DNA of 64,000 bases, taken from the NCBI RefSeq assembly GCF_900114245.1, contig NZ_FOSK01000001.1:124001-188000 (forward strand), read 5' to 3'. A model generated the notes under the pieces. The model made no database searches. It saw only the letters and a program-made list of their open reading frames with translations, and was not told the DNA's origin. This document shows, piece after piece, positions 1-8,122 of this stretch. The first letter of the stretch is position 1; each line of letters opens with the position of its first letter. The DNA is from Pseudovibrio ascidiaceicola (GTDB taxonomy: Bacteria; Pseudomonadota; Alphaproteobacteria; Rhizobiales; Stappiaceae). The position numbers and the translations under genes are program-made.

Positions 1-2
1 AA

Positions 3-221
3 GACAACGACGCCTCAGCCTACGCCCAGCAAATGGTGAACTTCTACCGAGCCTTCACTGAAGCTCCACTACAGGCCGCTCTCTCAGGCACGCCAAACCT
101 CAGCGAGCTCCTCGACAGCATCTATGCCCGAGGCGAAGAGCGCATCCGCGAGGCTCCACACCTCTACGACTTCCACTTCATCAGCGTAGCCATGCTGCTG
201 ACCAGAACAGAGAACAGCTGA
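3..221 (+). CDS. C-terminal end of an unidentified protein, cut by the window edge
   Basis: The reading frame is open from the first bases of the window to a TGA at 219-221, so this is the last 72 or so codons of a gene that begins outside. An internal ATG at 33 is probably not the start. The end (LYDFHFISVAMLLTR) has the look of the last beta strand of a class I methyltransferase fold, but no SAM motif lies in the visible part and I would not name it. It is followed by a 106-base gap and then the next gene on the same strand. Confidence 0.5.
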   Translation, partial: DNDASAYAQQMVNFYRAFTEAPLQAALSGTPNLSELLDSIYARGEERIREAPHLYDFHFISVAMLLTRTENS

Positions 222-327
222 AACCCTGATCGTTTGTGCGAACACGCGTGTTTTTGTGATCATCACAAACTCTCGCCACAGTCATGATTGAAGCTTCTTA
301 GAACTTCATAGTCTATTGGTTTCAATC

Positions 328-828
328 ATGTTTATTGCCCATTTACCCGCTGGCTATCTACTCGGAAAAGCGGCAAGCAAATACCTCGATCAAAAATCTA
401 AGCAGCTCGTCATTTGGATCTCAATTGGCAGCGTCTTGCCTGACGCTGACATGCTCTATTTCTATCTCATAGACAATCAGAGCACCCACCACCGACACTA
501 CCTTACTCACTGGCCGATAACATGGCTGGTGCTTATTGCTCTGTCTGCCATCCTTTTGCATCGGAACTTCCGTGTTGGAGTCATTCCACTTGGCCTTGGT
601 ATTGGCGGCCTTTTACATATGGTCCTTGATAGTATTGCAGCTCCCCTGTTCTGGCTTGCACCATTTTCCAAACTTCAAGTTGAACTGGTCAAAATTCCAG
701 CTATCTATGACAACTATATTTGGAGCTTCATATTGCACTGGACATTTGCATTTGAAATCCTCATTTGCTCAGTAGCTCTTGGTGTATTCTGGGTGAGCCG
801 TTTTCCGAGACACCAAAGACAATCATAA
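328..828 (+). CDS. Integral membrane metal-dependent hydrolase-like protein (DUF457/YdjM type)
   Basis: About 166 residues with four to five hydrophobic segments. Early residues MFIAHLPAGYLLGK, the SVLPDADML stretch and the HHRHYLTHW cluster match the DUF457/YdjM family of inner membrane proteins, which carry conserved His/Asp residues and are annotated as putative metal-dependent hydrolases; no substrate is established. I take ATG 328 rather than the in-frame TTG at 316. The next gene starts 11 bases after the stop with its own AAGGA, so the two are probably cotranscribed. Confidence 0.75.
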   Translation: MFIAHLPAGYLLGKAASKYLDQKSKQLVIWISIGSVLPDADMLYFYLIDNQSTHHRHYLTHWPITWLVLIALSAILLHRNFRVGVIPLGLGIGGLLHMVLDSIAAPLFWLAPFSKLQVELVKIPAIYDNYIWSFILHWTFAFEILICSVALGVFWVSRFPRHQRQS

Positions 829-839
829 AGGACTGCACA

Positions 840-1385
840 ATGATCGACGGAACCAAGCTTTTCATACAATTACTCCGGATTGCTCTTGGTTTCTCACTCG
901 CAATTATTGCAGCAGGTCTGTTTCTGTCCTGGGGCTTCTTCAGAACTTTGAGCGTTCACGGTGGGCCAGAGGCTGACATTATTCAGCTGCTGGTGATCAC
1001 TTGGAGTACCATCATCTCTGCAAGCGCAATTGGTGCCCTCTCTCTCATACCAAGCGGTTTCGCAATTGGCTTTGCAGAACTCATGAAATGGCGTGGTGTT
1101 ATCTACCACGTCTCCGCAGGCGGTCTTATCGCACTGGTACTCTGGGGCATTGGCGGCGCTCTTCCGGCTGACTTATTTTATGCATCCAACGAGGCTGGCA
1201 GTTTCATCGCTTACTCAACACCAGGTTCTGCAACCCCAACACCCGCATCCGAAGGCTTCCGCCCCGGCTCATCCATCGCCGCCTCCGCCGGATTTATTGC
1301 AGGTTTCATCTACTGGATTGTTGCTGGCAAAGGTTCAGGAGGATGGTGGATCGACAAGCCCTCTTCCCCGAAAGGGTCTCGTTAG
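840..1385 (+). CDS. Hypothetical four-segment membrane protein
   Basis: 181 residues starting at ATG 840, preceded by AAGGA seven bases upstream. Hydrophobic segments fall near residues 10-32, 47-70, 85-106 and 145-165. Between the last two lies a Ser/Thr/Pro/Gly-rich stretch (STPGSATPTPASEG) likely exposed in the periplasm or cytoplasm. No catalytic motif is visible and I do not recognise the family. The upstream in-frame extension back to 765 overlaps the previous gene and is not needed. It follows the DUF457-like gene by 11 bases, suggesting a two-gene unit. Confidence 0.65.
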   Translation: MIDGTKLFIQLLRIALGFSLAIIAAGLFLSWGFFRTLSVHGGPEADIIQLLVITWSTIISASAIGALSLIPSGFAIGFAELMKWRGVIYHVSAGGLIALVLWGIGGALPADLFYASNEAGSFIAYSTPGSATPTPASEGFRPGSSIAASAGFIAGFIYWIVAGKGSGGWWIDKPSSPKGSR

Positions 1386-1568
1386 GGAATACATTTCTCA
1401 TTCTTACAGAGAGTTTCATCCAGAGGCTAATACTCTGTAATATATAGGTAATTTCTCAGATAGGAAGAACCCGATATAACGCTTGCAGATTGCAAATCAG
1501 AAGATATAAAAGCTACTTCTTCAATCAAGAATTTGCACCCGCACACCTGTGCAATTGAAAGGTGAATT

Positions 1569-1880
1569 ATGAACAAAGCAAATTACTTTATGCAGTTGAA
1601 AGCACTGAGAGATAACGTCCCAGCTGAAAAACAGTCTGACTTTGACGTGATGTTTGCTGGCAGAGAAAAAAACCCAGTTGTAGCACTCGTGCTTGGCCTG
1701 TTCCTTGGCAGCTTCGGCATTGACCGCTTCTATACCGGACAGATCGGCCTTGGAATCCTCAAGCTCATCACACTCGGTGCACTCGGCATCTGGACGTTGA
1801 TCGACTGGTTCCTGATTATGGGTGCCGCGCGCAACAAAAACATTCAGATCGCAAATGAAACTGCGCTCTACATAAAGTAA
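1569..1880 (+). CDS. TM2 domain-containing protein
   Basis: 103 residues. A short soluble N-terminus (about 35 residues) is followed by a TM2 domain: KNPVVALVLGLFLGSFGIDRFYTGQIGLGILKLITLGALGIWTLIDWF contains the family pattern of two membrane helices joined by a short turn with the GxDRFYxG signature. The role of TM2 proteins in bacteria is unknown. An AAGGTGAATT sequence lies just before ATG 1569. A strong hairpin terminator follows the stop. Two further TM2-like genes lie at 46905-47798, so the genome has a small family of these. Confidence 0.85.
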   Translation: MNKANYFMQLKALRDNVPAEKQSDFDVMFAGREKNPVVALVLGLFLGSFGIDRFYTGQIGLGILKLITLGALGIWTLIDWFLIMGAARNKNIQIANETALYIK

Positions 1881-1885
1881 GAGAT

Positions 1886-1920
1886 AAAAAGCCGAGGCAA
1901 ATCACCTCGGCTTTTCTTTT
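1886..1920. terminator. Bidirectional rho-independent terminator
   Basis: AGCCGAGG (1890-1897) pairs with CCTCGGCT (1905-1912), followed by a T-rich run on + and preceded by an A-run that gives Ts on -. It lies between the convergent TM2 gene and the metal ATPase gene and can serve both. Confidence 0.9.
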
Positions 1921-1925
1921 GGCTA

Positions 1926-4403
1926 TTACGCTTTATCCTTCAGCAATCGCAGAGCATTGGTCACCACAATCAGCGTGGCTCCAACATCACCCAGAATCGC
2001 TGCCCAAAGACTGGCAAAGCCCATTGCGGTCAGCACCACCAAAATACCCTTCACGATAAAAGCAAATGCGATGTTCTGATGAATGATCTGGAGCGTCCGT
2101 TTGGAATGGTGAATAAGCCACGGCAAGCGGGAAAGGTCATCTTTCATCAACGCGATGTCAGCGGTTTCAATGGCAGCATCAGAGCCAATCGCCCCCATCG
2201 CAACGCCAAAGCTGGCCCGTGCCATCGCAGGTGCATCATTCACACCATCGCCAATCATCGCAACTGTCTCATACTCATGAGAGAGCTGCTCAACGGCTGC
2301 CACTTTATCTTCCGGTAGCAACTCAGCACGCACCTCATCAATCCCGACAGAAGACGCAACACGCTCTGCAGTCGCCTTATTATCACCGGTCAGCATCACC
2401 AGCTTTTCAACGCCAGCTTTGTGTAGCTGAGACACCAGCTCTTCCGCTGTATCGCGAACGGTATCAGCCAGAGCAATCAACCCGCAGACATGCGCGTCAG
2501 TACCAACAGCGACAACCGTCTTCCCTTCGGCTTCAAGCTCACGCGCCTTCGCATCAGCTTCGCCAATCTCAAAGTCCTTTTCATTCAAGAACCGGCGAGA
2601 TCCCAGCCAGTAGCTCTTGCCATTACGCTGGCCAGAAAGGCCACGCCCCGGCAACAACTCAACGTTCTCAGCAGGTTGATACTCAGCACCATCTTCCTTG
2701 GCACGTGTCAGTATAGCCTCAGCAAGTGGGTGAGAGCTTCGAGCTTCCAATGAAGCGGCACGTGTAAGAAGCTCCTCAACGCTATGGCCAGACAACGGAT
2801 AAACATCAGTCACAGTCGGCAGACCGTTGGTAATGGTGCCAGTCTTGTCAAAGGCCAAAGCTTTCAACCGCGCTGGCAATTCAAGGAAAACACCGCCCTT
2901 AATCAGCACACCATTGCGAGCGGCTGAGGTCAAACCAGCCACGATTGAGACCGGCGTCGAGATAACCAGCGCGCATGGGCAGGCGATGACCAGCAGCACA
3001 AGTGCACGGTAAAACCAGTCCATCCAGGCCGCACCAAACAGCAGCGGCGGAACCGTAGCGAGCAAAATCGCAAGAACCATCACCGCTGGTGTGTAAACAC
3101 GGGCAAACTTCTCAACCCATTGCTCTGCAGCTGCACGCCGGGCCTGTGCCTCGCTGACCATACGGATGATGCGGGCAAGCATGGTGTCATCAGCACCCTT
3201 GGTCGCTTCTACTTCAAAACTCCCTTCACCGTTGATGGTACCAGCGTAAACATCATCACCAGCCTCTTTCATCACCGGCACACTTTCACCCGTGATAGGA
3301 GCCTGATCAACGCTGCCTACACCTTTGCGCACGACACCATCTAGAGGGATACGGTCTCCACCACGAACAATAAACGTCGCGCCAGGCTTCACACTGTTGG
3401 CAGGAACTTCTTCTTCAGTACCATTTGGATTGAGCAAACGGACAACGGTTGGGGCAATATCCATAAGCGCTGCAACAGCCTTGCGCGCACGCCCAACACT
3501 CCAACTTTCCAGATAGAGCGAGAGAGAAAACAGGAAGGCAACCGTTGCGCCTTCAAACCACTCACCAATCCCGATAGCACCAGCAACCGCAACCAGCATC
3601 AGCAGGTTCATATCAGGCCGTAATGTCTTAGCTGCATACAAGCCCTTCGGCGCCACCAATCGAAGGCCAGCCACAATGGCAAGCATGTAAAGCACTTCAA
3701 CAGGACCCGTTGGAACGGAGTCAAACACACTAAACACATCTGTAGAATTGGTGCTGGAAAAGAACAGAACCGCTTGCACAATAAGCGCCGTTGCCCAGAA
3801 CAAACCACTGGCAATCGTAAATGACCCCAACCGCCTGTGTTGCTTTGCACGCGCATCAGCTGCTTCCTGTTCAATAAACAGAGCAGCCTTCATGCCCGTG
3901 GTATTGACAGCCTTGATGATCAGATCATCCGCCACATCACGTGCAACAGGGGAAATAATCATTTTCCCATTCAAGACATCAAAGGCAAGGTATTCAGGAT
4001 CACCAACAACAGGGCCAACAACACGGCGCAGAATACTCATTTCTTCTGCACAACACAGGCCTTCAACCCGGAAAGAACGAGCGCCTTTCCAGTTGGTCAC
4101 ATCAGGAATAGCTGCTTCGCTCTGACTGGAGCATCCGCACCCCGTGTGAGCATGTACATGTTCATGCTTGTGTGCATGCGTATGTTCATGTTCTTCAGTA
4201 GAACTGCAGCAATCCTCTTTGGGGCTATCATGGTCGGAGGAGCAGCAAGAAGTCTCTTTCTCTTGCGCAGCATCATTGCCTGAACAGCAAGAATCTTCAG
4301 TTTCCTGAGATTGTTCGGCTTTACTGGAACAACAACTCTTCTTGGTGTGTTCTTCAATCTCATCCGGAGAGAGTTTCTGGCCTCGATCTTCCGCGTTGGA
4401 CAT
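1926..4403 (-). CDS. zntA: Heavy-metal translocating P-type ATPase (Zn/Cd/Pb class) with Cys/His-rich N-terminus
   Basis: About 825 residues. An N-terminal tail (residues 10-95) holds four CC(S) clusters (KKSCCSS, DSCCSG, TSCCSS, EDCCSS), a run of alternating His, and GCGCSS. An HMA-like domain with GLCCAEE follows instead of the usual CxxC. The P1B core is complete: CPC in ACPCAL, the phosphorylated Asp in DKTGT, the TGES loop and GDGVNDAPA. CPC plus the C-terminal GDVGATLIVVTNALRLL is typical of the Zn/Cd/Pb exporters. I prefer ATG 4403 over ATG 4415 because GGAG sits six bases before it and the predicted transcript begins only about 15 bases before 4415. It exports divalent metal from the cytoplasm at ATP cost. 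The promoter looks MerR-controlled. Confidence 0.93.
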   Translation of the reverse strand: MSNAEDRGQKLSPDEIEEHTKKSCCSSKAEQSQETEDSCCSGNDAAQEKETSCCSSDHDSPKEDCCSSTEEHEHTHAHKHEHVHAHTGCGCSSQSEAAIPDVTNWKGARSFRVEGLCCAEEMSILRRVVGPVVGDPEYLAFDVLNGKMIISPVARDVADDLIIKAVNTTGMKAALFIEQEAADARAKQHRRLGSFTIASGLFWATALIVQAVLFFSSTNSTDVFSVFDSVPTGPVEVLYMLAIVAGLRLVAPKGLYAAKTLRPDMNLLMLVAVAGAIGIGEWFEGATVAFLFSLSLYLESWSVGRARKAVAALMDIAPTVVRLLNPNGTEEEVPANSVKPGATFIVRGGDRIPLDGVVRKGVGSVDQAPITGESVPVMKEAGDDVYAGTINGEGSFEVEATKGADDTMLARIIRMVSEAQARRAAAEQWVEKFARVYTPAVMVLAILLATVPPLLFGAAWMDWFYRALVLLVIACPCALVISTPVSIVAGLTSAARNGVLIKGGVFLELPARLKALAFDKTGTITNGLPTVTDVYPLSGHSVEELLTRAASLEARSSHPLAEAILTRAKEDGAEYQPAENVELLPGRGLSGQRNGKSYWLGSRRFLNEKDFEIGEADAKARELEAEGKTVVAVGTDAHVCGLIALADTVRDTAEELVSQLHKAGVEKLVMLTGDNKATAERVASSVGIDEVRAELLPEDKVAAVEQLSHEYETVAMIGDGVNDAPAMARASFGVAMGAIGSDAAIETADIALMKDDLSRLPWLIHHSKRTLQIIHQNIAFAFIVKGILVVLTAMGFASLWAAILGDVGATLIVVTNALRLLKDKA

Positions 4404-4436
4404 GATCCACTCCATGCAATTTCTTCATTGCAAGAG

Positions 4437-4467
4437 AAGATAAGACCTCTAGTCGCTGTAGCTTCAA
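4437..4467 (-). promoter_or_regulatory. MerR-family (ZntR/CadR/PbrR-like) promoter of the metal ATPase gene
   Basis: Read on the minus strand: -35 TTGAAG (4467-4462), a 19-bp spacer and -10 TATCTT (4442-4437). An over-long 19-20 bp spacer is the hallmark of MerR-activated promoters. The spacer contains CTACAGCGACTAGAGG, close to the operator I remember for PbrR/CadR. No merR-type gene is visible in this window, so the activator would be encoded elsewhere. Confidence 0.75.
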
Positions 4468-4548
4468 GAGCAAAATGCAAATTCTATGAATTTTCTTTTC
4501 GAAGGCACCTGCTGTTTTGACAGAGAACGCTAGCATCAGGTTCAGATT

Positions 4549-4995
4549 TCACAACTTTCCGGATTTTACCTGAACGCTTTTGAGCATACGCTCCAACATA
4601 GGGAACAACTGTTCCTTCTCAGCTTCGGATAGATCTGACAGCAAAACTCCGTTCACGTGCCTGTACATATCAATAAGATGAGACAACCCCTGCCCTTTGT
4701 CCGTCAGGTGTATTTTCACAGATCGTTTGTCATCCTCAACAGCACTACGACTGACCAACCCTTTGCTTTCCATGCGATCCAGCAATCGAGAAAGCGCAGC
4801 CGCCTTCTTGCTCGAGTACTCCGACAGCTCCGAAACGCTCAATCCATCCTGCCGCCACAGCGCGGAAAGCACGACCCACTGCGCCAGCGAAATCTCATGC
4901 GGACGTAAGTAGTCCTCAGCAATGCTGCAAGCTGCTTCAGACAACGTGTTGAGCAATCGGCCCATCGAAGGCAGGTATGAGATCTTCTCAGTCAT
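4549..4995 (-). CDS. MarR family transcriptional regulator
   Basis: 148 residues with the MarR winged-helix layout: N-terminal dimerisation helix, then LAQWVVLSALWRQDGLSVSELSEYSSKKAAALSRLLDRMESKGLVSRSAVEDDKRSVKIHLTDKG, where the recognition helix and the DxR-type wing (DDKRS) are clear. The ligand is unknown. It is transcribed divergently from a cytochrome b561 gene; the 94-bp gap holds an AT-rich palindrome (5037-5054) likely to be its operator, so it probably represses that gene and itself. It is also upstream of the metal ATPase gene, but that gene has its own promoter. Confidence 0.88.
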   Translation of the reverse strand: MTEKISYLPSMGRLLNTLSEAACSIAEDYLRPHEISLAQWVVLSALWRQDGLSVSELSEYSSKKAAALSRLLDRMESKGLVSRSAVEDDKRSVKIHLTDKGQGLSHLIDMYRHVNGVLLSDLSEAEKEQLFPMLERMLKSVQVKSGKL

Positions 4996-5028
4996 CGGAT
5001 TCCTGAATATTTAGACTTGATTATATTA

Positions 5029-5058
5029 TTGACATCTAATTTACATGTAAACTAAAAT
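5029..5058 (+). promoter_or_regulatory. Promoter of the cytochrome b561 gene with MarR-type operator in the spacer
   Basis: TTGACA (5029-5034), 18-bp spacer and TAAAAT (5053-5058). The spacer region contains the near-perfect palindrome TAATTTACATGTAAACTA (5037-5054, one mismatched pair). Such AT-rich 16-20 bp palindromes between -35 and -10 are typical MarR operators. The transcript would start about 25 bases before ATG 5090. Confidence 0.7.
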
Positions 5059-5089
5059 CACTATATTCCTATCGCCAAAGGTAAGCCCA

Positions 5090-5611
5090 ATGTCATCACC
5101 ACAAAAATATAGCCGCCCGACAATCATCCTCCATTGGCTGTTCGCCGTCACCATCATTGCTGTTTTCATTTTGGGAAAAGTTCTCGAAGGAAGCGCAATC
5201 TCGCCTGAGAAGCTCAATGTCTTCATGGCTCATGCGGGGCTAGGCGCTCTGACTGGCCTGTTCCTGATCTATCGCATAGTTCTGTTGATCAAGCACGCTC
5301 GGCCAAAGCCAGACCCTAAATGGGGTGTCGTAATGATCAGCTTATCCAAGCTGGTTCACTTGCTTCTCTACCTCGCACCGCTAGCCCTGGTCATCTCTGG
5401 CATGAGCATGTCACTCTTTGCAGGCCTAATGGAGCTCGCGATGGCAGGGGACTGGCAAGCCTGGCCAGAAAATATCACCATCCCGCCAGCTGCAATCCAT
5501 GGCTTTGCGGCCCCAGTCTTGCTTGCATCGTTCGCACTGCACGTCATCGCAGCACTGTATCATCAGCTCGTTCTGAAAGATAATCTGGTCGCCAGAATGA
5601 AAACGGCCTGA
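5090..5611 (+). CDS. Cytochrome b561 family membrane protein
   Basis: 173 residues, four membrane helices. Histidines placed as in bacterial b561 proteins are seen in IILHWLFA, FMAHAGLGA, LVHLLLYLAPL and ALHVIAALYHQLVLKD, which would bind two b-type haems across the inner membrane. Proteins of this family move electrons between the quinone pool and periplasmic or membrane partners; the YodB/YceI-type partner is not present here. AAAGG lies nine bases before the ATG. Expression is likely controlled by the divergent MarR gene. A hairpin terminator overlaps the end of the convergent folK. Confidence 0.9.
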   Translation: MSSPQKYSRPTIILHWLFAVTIIAVFILGKVLEGSAISPEKLNVFMAHAGLGALTGLFLIYRIVLLIKHARPKPDPKWGVVMISLSKLVHLLLYLAPLALVISGMSMSLFAGLMELAMAGDWQAWPENITIPPAAIHGFAAPVLLASFALHVIAALYHQLVLKDNLVARMKTA

Positions 5612-5619
5612 TCAAACAC

Positions 5620-5652
5620 AAGGCATCTACAGTTTGTAGATGCCTTCTTTCT
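5620..5652 (+). terminator. Rho-independent terminator after the cytochrome b561 gene
   Basis: GGCATCTAC (5622-5630) and GTAGATGCC (5636-5644) form a perfect 9-bp stem with a 5-base loop, followed by TTCTTTCT. The 3' half lies within the last codons of the convergent folK gene. Confidence 0.8.
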
Positions 5653-6118
5653 CTCCGCAGGTTTCCAACGCTTCTGCGGCGGTTCGCCCGTCCAATAGCG
5701 GTGCCTCCGGCCAGATCTCTGCAAGCGGAATAAGTACAAAGGCACGCTCGCCCATACGCGGATGAGGCACTTGCAGTCCCTCTTCTTCAACGCTTGCATG
5801 ATCATAGATCAGCAGGTCGATATCAATCGTCCGTGGGCCCCAGCGCACATCACGCACACGGCCCAACTGCTTCTCAACGTCAAGGCCTGCATTCAAAAGC
5901 GCACGCGGAGAAAGAACCGTCTCCACGGTAATGCAACAATTGCGGTAATCATCCTGTGGCACAGGCCCCCACGGCGGGGTCCGATAGTCAGATGATTTCT
6001 GCAAAACTGAGATTCCGTCGACAGCATTCAATGCGACTACTGCACCGTCGATATTCGCTTTCGTATCGCCAAGATTTGAGCCCAAACCTAGAGCTGCAAC
6101 AATTTTTTCTTTTGTCAT
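5627..6118 (-). CDS. folK: 6-hydroxymethyl-7,8-dihydropterin pyrophosphokinase
   Basis: 163 residues, normal for HPPK. LGLGSNLGDTKANI at the N-terminus, the SSDYRTPPWGPVPQDDYRNC substrate loop, and GRVRDVRWGPRTIDIDLLIYD are the family signatures (the last is PROSITE-type HPPK with the catalytic Arg and metal-binding Asp pair). The enzyme transfers pyrophosphate from ATP to hydroxymethyldihydropterin in folate synthesis. It reads in the same direction as folP, but 1 kb lies between them, including an AT-rich membrane gene rather than folB. Confidence 0.95.
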   Translation of the reverse strand: MTKEKIVAALGLGSNLGDTKANIDGAVVALNAVDGISVLQKSSDYRTPPWGPVPQDDYRNCCITVETVLSPRALLNAGLDVEKQLGRVRDVRWGPRTIDIDLLIYDHASVEEEGLQVPHPRMGERAFVLIPLAEIWPEAPLLDGRTAAEALETCGEKEGIYKL

Positions 6119-6183
6119 TATTGGCTGCTGCCTAGTTATTATTAATTATTCGGCCGCTTTTTTAGTTTTTAAATACGGCCCTC

Positions 6184-6819
6184 CTAAGAGAGAGCCTTAT
6201 TTATTGCAATTTCTTGCTCATAAACTTCATGGGGAACAATGCTCCTCTCAGAAACCAAAGCTGCCACCACAATAGCAAAATATCCCATCAACTCAAATGT
6301 TTCTTCCCAAACAATATTAAACTGAATTGGGAGCCATTCCTTCTCAAAAAAGTCCCCCATGAGAATGAAAACAAAGGAGGAAATAGCCCAGAAAAAATTA
6401 GGCGTAGAGATAAAAGCTCGAAAAATCCTCCAAGTATTGCGCGGTGTACGAAACCACTGTAAAGAAAGAACCCCCAAGATCGAAACTGCAATCACAGTGG
6501 TTAGCAGCATAAGTCCAAGTTCAAGATTTTCTCCTGCTCCATACACCTTTAGAAAAGAGGTTTCTCGCCCAACCACAACAAAACTCAGCACCGCAAAAAA
6601 AATAGCTATCGTGTAGTGAATGTTATCATCTCGTGAAGTTTCCCTCTTCCTAACGATTGCTAACCTCCACCAAATAACTAAACTTGCAACCATGAGAAGG
6701 GCTTGAGCCAATTCAAAGGGTCCCATTTCTGAAAATAACTCTGGGCTTGGTTTAAATGAGAAAACAACTCCAAACGAAAACAGAGCCAGTATTAATGTTA
6801 AGCCAATTTTATTAGTCAC
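6184..6819 (-). CDS. Unrecognised AT-rich membrane protein between folK and folP
   Basis: I do not recognise this family. From the GTG at 6819 the protein has 211 residues and about six hydrophobic segments, ending with a cytoplasmic tail (EVYEQEIAINKALS). The frame is open up to an ATG at 6957, but the first 46 residues of that longer version are Cys-rich and unlikely, and a good promoter (6961-6990) would begin transcription almost at that ATG. GAGG lies nine bases before GTG 6819. Base composition is visibly more AT-rich than folK and folP, and it interrupts a folate cluster, both consistent with acquisition by transfer. Confidence 0.6.
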   Translation of the reverse strand: MTNKIGLTLILALFSFGVVFSFKPSPELFSEMGPFELAQALLMVASLVIWWRLAIVRKRETSRDDNIHYTIAIFFAVLSFVVVGRETSFLKVYGAGENLELGLMLLTTVIAVSILGVLSLQWFRTPRNTWRIFRAFISTPNFFWAISSFVFILMGDFFEKEWLPIQFNIVWEETFELMGYFAIVVAALVSERSIVPHEVYEQEIAINKALS

Positions 6820-6960
6820 TTGGACCAACCTCTTTACTTTGGCCAAATCATTACTACGCTGACAATAAGTTGCTAGGCATATCCATACGAAACACAACTG
6901 CGTAAACGAACACGCACCTCTGCACTTACAGATGATTTGACCATTAATATTATCCATTTA

Positions 6961-6990
6961 ATTATAGGGGAGTATAGAAGCTAAGCACAA
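6961..6990 (-). promoter_or_regulatory. Probable sigma-70 promoter for the AT-rich membrane gene
   Basis: On the minus strand TTGTGC (6990-6985), an 18-bp spacer and a perfect TATAAT (6966-6961). Transcription would start near 6954, giving a leader of about 135 nt to the GTG at 6819 and arguing against ATG 6957 as the start codon. Confidence 0.55.
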
Positions 6991-7161
6991 ACGAACCAAG
7001 TAACATTCGGTTACTTTTACCCACTTTTAAATGTATACTACACATCGACTATATTTTATGCTGGAGAGTGTTTTCGACGAACTATAAACGGCTCTTCTAT
7101 AAGTGGAATTTTCTTAATAGCGAACTCTACTGAGATTGAAACACTCGAAGTAAGGCAGTAT

Positions 7162-7989
7162 TCAAGAATCCATTTTCACGCCTAGTTCCTTCATCGCCTG
7201 GAAGATCCGTACTGCATCCACGTGCGGTTTCACATCATGCACTCGCAGGATCTGTGCTCCGTTTTGCAGAGCCAGCGTATGTACTGCAAGCGATCCAGCC
7301 ATACGCTCTGGCGCTTCATTATTCAACACATATCCAATCATCCGCTTACGAGAAGCTCCCGCAAGGACAGGACGACCGAATTTCCCAAGCTCCGAGAGCT
7401 GGCTCAGGATCTGATAGTTCTGCTCCAGGGTTTTGCCAAACCCAAAACCAGGATCCAGAATCTGATGTTCTTTGGGAATGCCTGCATCAGCGGCTAGTTT
7501 GAGGGATTTTTCAAAAAAGCGGTCGATATCACTCATGATATCCAGCTGCTCATCCACCTCAGTACGGTTATGCATCATAACCACCGGCACACCAGCATCC
7601 GCCACAGCACCAGCCATTTCAGGGTCTTTCTGTAGACCCCAAACGTCATTCACGATATGCGCTCCGGCCTTGCAAGCCTCAGCAGCAACTCTCGCCTTAT
7701 AGGTATCAATGGAAATCAGCACCGGCAGTTCTTTAATCAGCTCAAGAACTGGCAGAACACGCTCCAGCTCGTCCTGCTCCTGAACTACCGTCGCTCCGGG
7801 CCGCGTGCTCTCACCGCCAACATCAATAATGTCAGCCCCTTCAGCGACCATCTCAATCGCGTGCGCCAACGCCACTGCTGGCGCATCAAACTGACCGCCA
7901 TCAGAAAAGCTGTCTGGAGTTACATTCAATATGCCCATGACGAGCGGACGCTGAGAGCTTTCCAGCAATCCATGATCAAACTCTGCCAT
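7162..7989 (-). CDS. folP: Dihydropteroate synthase
   Basis: 275 residues, usual length. Motifs in order: MGILNVTPDSFSDGG (pterin/pABA loop 1), DVGGESTRPGA (loop 2), SIDTYKARVA, IVNDVWG, VVMMHNR, DPGFGFGKT and ASRKRMIG (pyrophosphate-binding SRK). It condenses p-aminobenzoate with hydroxymethyldihydropterin pyrophosphate, the product of FolK, and is the target of sulfonamides. ATG 7989 is followed directly by AEFDHGLL. The usual neighbour folB is not seen on either side in this window. Confidence 0.96.
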   Translation of the reverse strand: MAEFDHGLLESSQRPLVMGILNVTPDSFSDGGQFDAPAVALAHAIEMVAEGADIIDVGGESTRPGATVVQEQDELERVLPVLELIKELPVLISIDTYKARVAAEACKAGAHIVNDVWGLQKDPEMAGAVADAGVPVVMMHNRTEVDEQLDIMSDIDRFFEKSLKLAADAGIPKEHQILDPGFGFGKTLEQNYQILSQLSELGKFGRPVLAGASRKRMIGYVLNNEAPERMAGSLAVHTLALQNGAQILRVHDVKPHVDAVRIFQAMKELGVKMDS

Positions 7990-8122
7990 AAGGGTTCCCT
8001 CCCAATTTCTGGCCCCTCATAGCCTCCCATTGCCTTTGTTTCCAGCAAAAATCAAAAGACCTTTTCTACCCGCTACAAGATATGGCCGATATTTACTGCA
8101 TAGCGATCAGATCAGCGTGCTT

